From assembly GCA_963969495.1 (NCBI GenBank), contig OZ018321.1, positions 192,849,895 through 192,913,894 on the forward strand: a stretch of 64,000 bases of DNA, written 5' to 3'. This DNA comes from Ceratothoa steindachneri (Eukaryota > Arthropoda > Malacostraca > Isopoda > Cymothoidae). A program made the position numbers and the translations under genes. The notes beneath the pieces were generated by a model. That model searched no databases and had not been told where the DNA came from. It worked only from the letters and a program-made list of their open reading frames with translations. The stretch's first letter is position 1, and every line of letters starts with the position of its first letter. This document shows positions 57,457-64,000 of the stretch, piece after piece.

Positions 57457-58284
57457 AAAAGGGAGATTCAACTCTTAAAAACAGAGAGGTGCCTGTGCTC
57501 AGGCGAGTGCGAAGGAGATAAGGCTTCAGACGTCCAAGAAAAGGATTCTTCTGCTGAAGGACTAGCTCAACGAGCCAAAAAGAAGAAAAGAAAGAGGAAG
57601 AAGGGAAAGATTGAAAAAGAGATATTAGAAAGAGAAGAAGAGAAAGTAGAAAGAAAAGAAAAGAAATTGGAAACAGAGGACGAGAAAGTAGAAGCAGAAG
57701 AAGAGAAACGAGAAACAGAAGAAGAGAAAACAAAGGAAGACAAGAAAAAGAAGAAGAAGAAAAATGTAAAGAAAGAAGAGGAAACCGGCAAGTCGCTTTC
57801 GAAAGGGAAGACTCAGTCGTCTGCAGACAAATGTGCAAGGGTCACCCTTATTGGTAATTCTCAAGAAAGGGGTCTGCAGCCCCTGCTAGCGGCCCGTCTT
57901 CGCACTAGCGTGAAGGTAAGCTGCCTGTCAGGACGGGGTAACCACCAAATTAGAGTAGAGGCCAAGAAATCTCAGATCTCTGAGAGCTTAGTCGTTGCTC
58001 TGATGGTAAGAGGCAACGATTTCTACCTGAGAGGAGGTAGGGCAGGCCCTACAGATAAAATCCTCCACACACTCATGGGCGCCGTGGACGACTGTGGGCT
58101 GAAAACCTGCATGCGTGTTGTGGTCAGGATGCTCGCGAGGAGAGGTCCAACATGGACCGCTCACTCGATGAACGTCGCTTTGAACCGGCGCCTGGCAGAT
58201 TTGTTTACTGCAGAGAGGTCTTTTTTGTGTACCCGTGCCTCACCTTTTATGGTAGGAATGATCTCTACCAAAGGGATAGGGTAA
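57457..58284 (+). pseudogene. CR1-like LINE ORF1 with esterase-like domain (5'-truncated)
   Basis: The frame is open from 57457, so the first ATG at 57667 is probably internal. A long Lys/Glu-rich coiled-coil-like region (57580-57780) is followed by a domain with ARVTLIGNSQ, SGRGNHQIR and MVRGNDFYLRGG. This order resembles blocks I, II and III of an SGNH esterase. RNDLYQRDRV (about 58250-58280), in the next frame, resembles the DxxH block after a frameshift. CR1-clade ORF1 proteins carry such an esterase domain, which supports the call. The first-block Ser is present (GNS in place of GDS). The His block is lost to the frameshift, so activity is unlikely. Confidence 0.65.
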
Positions 58285-58449
58285 TCTTTCCGTTAAAGGA
58301 AAGGACCTTTTTTCGAACATGATCCAGGATTTCGTAGATAGGACCTAAAGGAGTATCCGGTTCAGAGTGAGGGCTGACGTAGGCCAGTACACCCGTGTAA
58401 CTACTGGAACGACCTTCTCAGAGGTCACAAAGAGGGGTTCCTCCTCACC

Positions 58450-59155
58450 AACAAATAAGCAGGGAAATCGAAGAGCGTAGGGAGTCCTACATTCGGGGAC
58501 TCCCTGGAAGTTCTTTTGTTTAATGCGAGGTCGATCAGGAACAAGTTTATGTAAATTCGTGCCCTCGTAGCGACTGAAGAACCTGAAATGGTAGCCATAA
58601 CAGAGTCGTGGGTAAAAACCTCAAACCGAGATTTTGAAGGTGAATTCACTATCCCTGGTTGCCAACTCTCCCCAAAAGATAGGCCAGACAGAGAGGGTGG
58701 CGGTGTGATGTTGTATGTCAAGGATACACTCAAATCGATGAAATGCAACATTGTATCCAACCACGAGCTACTAGGAGTTGATCTAGATATAGGTCCTGCC
58801 AGATACAGGACCCTGGTGCTTTACAGACCTCCCGCCCAACTCGTTGAAAAGGACAGGGATCTGTACCAGCTACTGGGTGAACTTGTTCAATACAGTGTGT
58901 GTATCGCCATGGGTGATTTAAATACCCAAGTTGACTTGGAAACCAGAGAACACTGTGGCGAGAACGTACTACTCCTGGAGTTCGCGAACAACGAGTTCCT
59001 CACTCAATGGGTGAGAGAGCTGACGAGAGGAAATTATACCCTCGATTTGGTTTTCACCTCTTAGGATGACATCGTTGGGGATCTCTTTATAGGCGAAGAG
59101 TTTGGTAGTGATCACCGAGTAGTCAGATTTATAGTCAAGGTCTCCAAGGAATAGT
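58450..59155 (+). pseudogene. CR1-like LINE APE-type endonuclease
   Basis: Upstream in the same frame FNARSIRNKFM ends in a stop (58552), then the open part 58588-59064 reads MVAITESWV (catalytic Glu block), GGGVMLYVKD, ALGVDL-like LLGVDLDIGP, VLYRPP, IAMGDLNTQVD (catalytic Asp-Asn) and LDLVFTS, with a stop. After it the frame gives DDIVGDLFIGEEFGSDHRVV (catalytic Asp-His). All the main APE motifs are present in order, broken by two stops. The nuclease would nick target DNA for reverse transcription. Confidence 0.8.
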
Positions 59156-59169
59156 CTGCGACTGGTAAA

Positions 59170-61320
59170 TTAAGGAAACGTGATTTGATAAGAGCAGACG
59201 TTGCAGATCTTCGTGCTGGATGGACTGATGCAAGACTAGAAGTGTGGGAGGATGTTAAAGATTCGTGGAATAGATTAAAAAATACGTTCATGAGTCCTCA
59301 ATCACAATTCATCCCTTTGGTAAGCCTTCTTCGGTCTTCCATTCAACCAAAGTGGTTTAATCGAGAAATTGGTTAACTGATGCGGGAGAAAATAGCGGTG
59401 TACCGGCAGTCAAAGATCAATGGTGACTTTGACGAGTACCGTAGGCTAGCTAGGAGAATAATTCCAGCATAAGGGTGGCAAAGCCTGCCGAGGAGCTCCG
59501 AGTGGCGAGACTTTGCAAGGAGAATCCAAAGGAGTTCTTTGGTTATGTAAATAGCCATAAATCAATCCATTGCACGATTGGCCCTTTAGTGAATGAGGAG
59601 GGGGCATTAAAGCACTTAGATGCAGAAAATGCTAATCTCCTGAACGACTACTTCTCTTCAGTGTTTACTGAAGCGTGTGGTCCCATCCCCTAGCCCACGG
59701 ATTCTTACTTCGGGAAAAAGCTGGAAGAAATGGACTTCACCCAAGGAGAAATATAAAAAAAAGATCACTGAGCTAAAGATAAATGTCTCCTGGCCCGGAC
59801 TAGTTTCTACCTTAAGTGTTGAAAGAAGTGCGCGATCAAGTGTCACGACATCTGAGCACAATCTTCAATATGTCAATCCGGAACGGATGCGTTCCTAGAG
59901 ACTGGCGTGAAGCAGAGGTGACTCCTATCTTCAAGAAAGGAGACACTAGCCAGTTTTCGAACTGCCGACCTTTTAGCTTAAGCTAAACGACAAGATAACG
60001 TCATATTTAGAGTCTAACATGCTAGTAAAGAGTTCCCAGCACGGTTTCCGAAAGCAACGGTCATGCCTAAAGAACCTTGTTGAATTCTTCCACTTCGTTT
60101 TCAGTGAGCATGATCGGGATGAGGCGGTGGATGTTATCTACTTAGACTTTCAAAAAGCCTTCGATAAGGTAGCACACCGCCGCATTTTCCAAAAAGTGCG
60201 TGCGCTGGGCATAGGAAGAAAGGTAGCAGGTTCGTTAGAGAACTGGATAAGCGGCAGAGGGCAACGGGTGGTGTTGAAGGGACAGGCTTCTAAGTGGGTG
60301 CCCGTCACCAGCGGTGTGCCCCAAGGTTCTGTCCTGGGACCACTACTTTTCATCATCTATGTTACCGACATAGATAGTGACATGGTTGGGAAGATTTCTC
60401 AATTTGCCGACTATACCAAGCTTAATATGAACGTTGCAAAAGAATGAAACACTGCCCGCCTACAAGAAGATCTCCGGAAGATTGGGGAGTGGCCGGACAC
60501 TTGGCAAATGCCTTTTAACGTAAACAAATGCAAAGTAATGTATATCAGCCAACGAAACCCCTAATCACGGTATATCATTAATGACACTGCTCTCGAACGC
60601 ACTGATACCAATGACTTGGGTGTAACAATCCCTACTGACCTCAAGTTCTCTAAACAGTGCATAGAGGCGGAGAAAGAGGCCCAAAGGATGTTAGGCTATA
60701 TAAAGCGACAGTTTGGATATCGAAACAAACAAATAGTACTCCGTTTGTACAATTCACTTGTCCAACCGCACCTGGAGTATGCCGTACAATCTTGGAGTCC
60801 TTCGTTTGGAGAGGATGTCGCGATATTGGAACGTGTGCAAACCAGGGCAATCTAACTGATTCCCTCTATCAGACACAAAAGTTACGACGATAGATTAAGG
60901 GAATTAGATCTGTTCTCGTTAGAGACTCGGAGAATGCGTAGTCAGCTTATCTAAGTGTTTAAAATACTTCGAGGCTTCGACAATGTAGACTACACTGATG
61001 TTTTCTAACTTAGTGAGGGAAGAACTAGAAATCACGGCTACAAACTTGAGCTGAAGCGTTACCACCGCGATCTGTGTGGGAGATTTTTCACATACAGTAT
61101 CTGCGGTAGCTGAAACGCACTTCCAGTGGCAGCTGTCAATAGCAATTCTGTTGATCAGTTCAAGTCAAGACTGGACAAAGTCTTGAAAAGTGGCCGTTTA
61201 CGCACGTAAGTCGTTGGGCAGAACTGTGCCTTTTCGATTGCTAGTCCAAAGGTACCCTCCCTGAATGGACCATAAGGTCTTCTAGAGTACTTCTTATCCT
61301 TGTAGCTTGTAGCTCTCTGA
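59170..61320 (+). pseudogene. CR1-like LINE reverse transcriptase and 3' end
   Basis: Successive frames give NRLKNTFM, a block near 59475-59690 (ELRVARLCKENPKEFFGYVN then GPLVNEEG), FNMSIRNGCVPRDWREAEVT and [18 protein letters not shown] (60036). Then come [20 protein letters not shown] (motif A), [18 protein letters not shown] (motif B), [12 protein letters not shown] (motif C: the second catalytic Asp is Tyr) and the C-terminal DLKFSKQCIEAEKEAQRMLG and HLEYAVQSWSPSFGE. Many frameshifts and stops occur. The 3' end is near 61320, just after CTTGTAGCTTGTAGCTCTCT. It is more decayed than the minus-strand copy and belongs to the same family. Confidence 0.85.
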
Positions 61321-62980
61321 CAAAATGTTATATCTATTTTTTTAATGACAAAATTATATATATTTTGAATTACTTGCATGTGCATAATTATGTGCGTGCC
61401 CATTACAAGCCTTCATAGGATTCATATGACATTCATCTTTGAGGCTGCATTGTCAAACTTATTTCGCCTTGTAATGTGGCACTACAAATCCCCGTTGATT
61501 TTTGCTTTAAATTAAAAGAAATATTTTTCTATACATATTCACATGTTTGTTTGTTTGTATCTGCCTATTTTTATATGTGTACCTCATGTTTAATTAACTA
61601 TCTACATCTGCCTGTCCTGGTCTGTGTATTCCTACCTGTCTTCCTCTCTCTTTATTTATTTGTATTCACTTCTGAATGGACTCTGGGTCTCTTTAATTGA
61701 CGTTAAGAGTAATGATTCTGTTTTTTTTGTGAGGATTAACGCGGCCTTGTTAGGATTAACCAGGTTCTATCCACTCTGATATATTGAATCACATTTCTTC
61801 CTTGTTTGAAGATGAATTCTCGTGTGTCAGCTGGTGTAATCCCTCGTTTTGTAATACACCTTACTTCCCTCGCAGTATGAAGCGCGCAGCAGAACATAGT
61901 TTGTGGGATTCAGCTCTTTATGAATAAATTTAGAATGCAGACCTAACTAACGAAGGTTAGAAAGAACTAAGAGAAATTTAGGGGAAAGGGAAGGGGGTAT
62001 TTTTTATTAGAAGGCCAATTGAAGCTTTTCATCTAACTAGGGCCTGGGCACACAAACTTATGAGCTTAAGGATACTGGGTCTTGCAACCATACCGTGAGT
62101 TGATATCTAGAGAAAGGACAGGAAGAGGCCCAATCCTTGCGGGAGATGAAGTGTGCTGAAAAACGGCAAAATAGATCCCTCCATTACAAGGATTATTGGA
62201 CCCCAAAGAAATTCGAGCCCACGGGTGCTCTGCTTCACTTAGTGGGATCGTTAGTGTGGGATAAGTTTGTGAGACCGCGCCTTGAATCCCTCTGGGAAGG
62301 TGCCTGAAGGAGGGGGATTAATTGATCGAGTGTGGGAGATAAGGGCAACGCTGTCAACGGAAGCGTTCTCGAGGTTGAAAAAAGAGGGGAAAGAAAATAG
62401 AAAAAAGAAGATATGCTAATACAAATGACAGCAAAATAGTAAAAATGATCGAAGGTGCAAAAAACCTTCCTATGACAAACATCAGCAACCTTAAGCGTTG
62501 TGACAGGAAGGAAGCTTTCGTAACCGCCAGAATAAATTGGCAACAAATTGACATTCCAAACACCCTGTGCATCAATCCATTCTAGAAAGAATTTGATTCA
62601 GGTATTCAGAACAATGTTTTTGATTTCTATTCATTATTACTTAGATTCTCTAAAATCTTATGAAAAGAAAATACAGAAGGGAATCAAGTTCACCTAATAG
62701 TGAAGGAGGTGATAATCACTCATGAAGATCTTGATGCAATTTCTCCCATACACTGCTGAGACTCGATACATAGCAATTTCTGGGCAAAATAGCAATACCC
62801 TGGATGACGATAGACCGAAGACCTATTCCCACTATGAAATGGCTGACCCAAGACACCAAAATACTAGGGTTGAAGATCAACAAAATTAATCCTATTTTCC
62901 TTATTTTTTCCCCGAGATGGACAATAGAAAATAAAATGGAAACCGTTTAGCAAATATTGTGACTTCTCTGTTCTACGAAT
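61321..62980. other. Unassigned DNA
   Basis: No gene recognised. Frames at 61476-61700 and 62235-62575 lack conserved motifs. Confidence 0.5.
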
Positions 62981-62984
62981 AGCA

Positions 62985-63460
62985 TGTTCTTCCTCTATCA
63001 GACATAAAAGTTATGAAGATAGATTAAGGGAATTAGATACGTTCTCGCTGGAGACCCGGAGACTACATGGTCAGCTTATCAAAGTGTTTAAAATACTTTG
63101 AGGCTTCAACAGACTGGACTACGGGGATATTTTCCAGCTCAGCAAGGGGAGAACAAGAAATCACGGCTTTAAACTTGAAATGAAGTGATACCACCGTTAT
63201 CTGTGTGGGAAATTCTTCACTTACAGTATCTGCGGTAGTTAGAACGAACTTCCGACGGAAGTTGTCAACAGTGAATCTGTTGACCAGTTCAAGTCAAGAC
63301 TAGATAAAGTCTTGCGAAATCGCCGAAAAGATCCTCGCGAGTGATCTTCGAGATTGCCAACGGACACCTTCGAAGATTGCGCCAAAAGTACCCTTCTTGT
63401 ATGGACCGTAAGGTCTTCTTGGGTACCTATTTTCCTTGTAGCTCCTTGTAGCACTTCTTT
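62985..63460 (+). pseudogene. CR1-like LINE 3' fragment
   Basis: Matches the end of the same family: TCCCTCTATCAGACATAAAAG-like start (HKSYEDRLRELD equivalent), GTGTGGGAAATTCTTCAC, ACAGTATCTGCGGTAG, GGACCGTAAGGTCTTCTTGG and CTTGTAGCTCCTTGTAGC at the 3' end. It is severely 5'-truncated with stops in every frame. Confidence 0.8.
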
Positions 63461-63838
63461 CCTACTCTCTGCTGAGCATCGTGCAACACTCACTCAAATG
63501 TTAACTCATTGTGCATTCCCGAAATACATCTCTGTAAATCCTCATCTTTTCGATTTACTGGTGGGAACCAGGTAATTTGTTGGGCCCAAACCGTGTCCAG
63601 TGAGTGGAAAATGATGAGGCGATGCGATGGAAAGACATGAGAAGGAAACCCAGTCTTCCTGGTTGGTCAGAGTGGTCCTTTATGGTGAAGTATCTTTAGC
63701 GAGGTGAAGTGAGTTTCATGTGTGGGCAGTGGGTATATTTTAAGCTTGGACAAATTTTACGATGCCGTAATAGTTTTATGTTGTGTGTAATGATCCGAAT
63801 GCGCTTACAAATGGGTCGTGACGTGGAGAACTGACGAC

Positions 63839-63840
<2 letters not shown>
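63461..63840. other. Unassigned DNA
   Basis: No recognised feature. Confidence 0.5.

Positions 63841-63912
<72 letters not shown>
63841..63912. repeat. (GA)n microsatellite
   Basis: About 72 bases of GA. It directly joins the 3' end of a minus-strand LINE copy, which ends in the reverse complement of ACTCTCT. Confidence 0.95.
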
Positions 63913-63914
<2 letters not shown>

Positions 63915-64000
63915 ACAAGGAGTAACAAGGAAAAAAGGTACCCTAGGAGACCTTACGGTCCATTCAAAGAGGGTACCATTGGACTTGCAATCGAGCGGGC
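63913..64000 (-). mobile_element. CR1-like LINE 3' end, running off the window
   Basis: GTAACAAGGAGTAACAAGGA, then GGTACCCTAGGAGACCTTACG and GGTCCATTCAAAGAGGGTACC, match the minus-strand 3' ends at 55240 and 56229. The rest of the copy lies beyond the window. Confidence 0.8.

Noticed and set aside
57440..57470. Twin priming as the cause of the head-to-head LINE copies
   Set aside because: Both copies contain the same RT and 3' end. Twin priming would split one copy into non-overlapping inverted parts, so two insertions are more likely.
57580..57790. Lys/Glu-rich stretch as a host coiled-coil or nucleolar protein
   Set aside because: It is continuous in frame with the esterase-like LINE ORF1 and followed by that LINE's endonuclease and RT. 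The minus-strand Phe/Ser-rich frames are its shadow.

Overview
This window looks like repeat-dense eukaryotic, invertebrate DNA, most likely from an arthropod. My leading guess is a decapod or other crustacean. I base that on long (AT)n arrays, several decayed Tc1/mariner lineages, L2-like and CR1-like non-LTR retrotransposons, Penelope-like elements with GIY-YIG domains, and tRNA-headed SINEs. The taxon comes from recalled protein families and was not tested by any search. I found no intact host gene. Nearly every recognisable coding signal belongs to a mobile element or a pseudogene.

Layout. At 1-10 kb there is AT-rich unassigned DNA with a miniature inverted Penelope-like end (1606-1817), a fragment of an uncharacterised invertebrate protein family (2062-2175), a mariner-type pseudogene (3546-4330) and a hAT-type C-terminal remnant (5390-5640). 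At 9.6-16 kb there are two more Tc1/mariner pseudogenes and two minisatellites. At 16-20 kb there are tRNA-headed short repeats. At 21-22 kb lies a decayed L2-like reverse transcriptase. At 23.5-25.5 kb there is a perfect 54-bp palindrome and a second 33-bp minisatellite. At 26.1-28 kb a colinear, broken copy of the same uncharacterised protein family is split by a tandem-repeat element. At 31-37.7 kb there are three more Tc1/mariner remnants.

From 39 to 54 kb there is a stack of nested insertions. A 320-bp and a 1064-bp element share terminal inverted repeats and each has its own 8-bp target duplication; the long one carries a 153-codon ORF. A head-to-head Penelope-like pair encloses an L2-like LINE, which is itself interrupted by a 1358-bp TG...CA insertion with a 5-bp duplication (solo-LTR-like). 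A second Penelope-like element forms a giant hairpin of two 1.13-kb arms. A complete 1300-bp mariner-type element sits inside a Helitron-like repeat. A five-unit satellite was split by the 1064-bp element. From 55 kb to the end there are four copies of one CR1-like LINE. One retains ORF1 with an esterase-like domain, an APE endonuclease and a reverse transcriptase. Another is partly duplicated in tandem.

The coherent theme is not a pathway but a mechanism. Inverted self-duplications recur at Penelope-like insertions, all bordered by (AT)n arrays, and several nested insertions preserve exact target duplications, so the order of events can be reconstructed. The most novel candidates are the 8-bp-duplication transposon family with its zinc-finger-like ORF, and the recurrent hairpin architecture.
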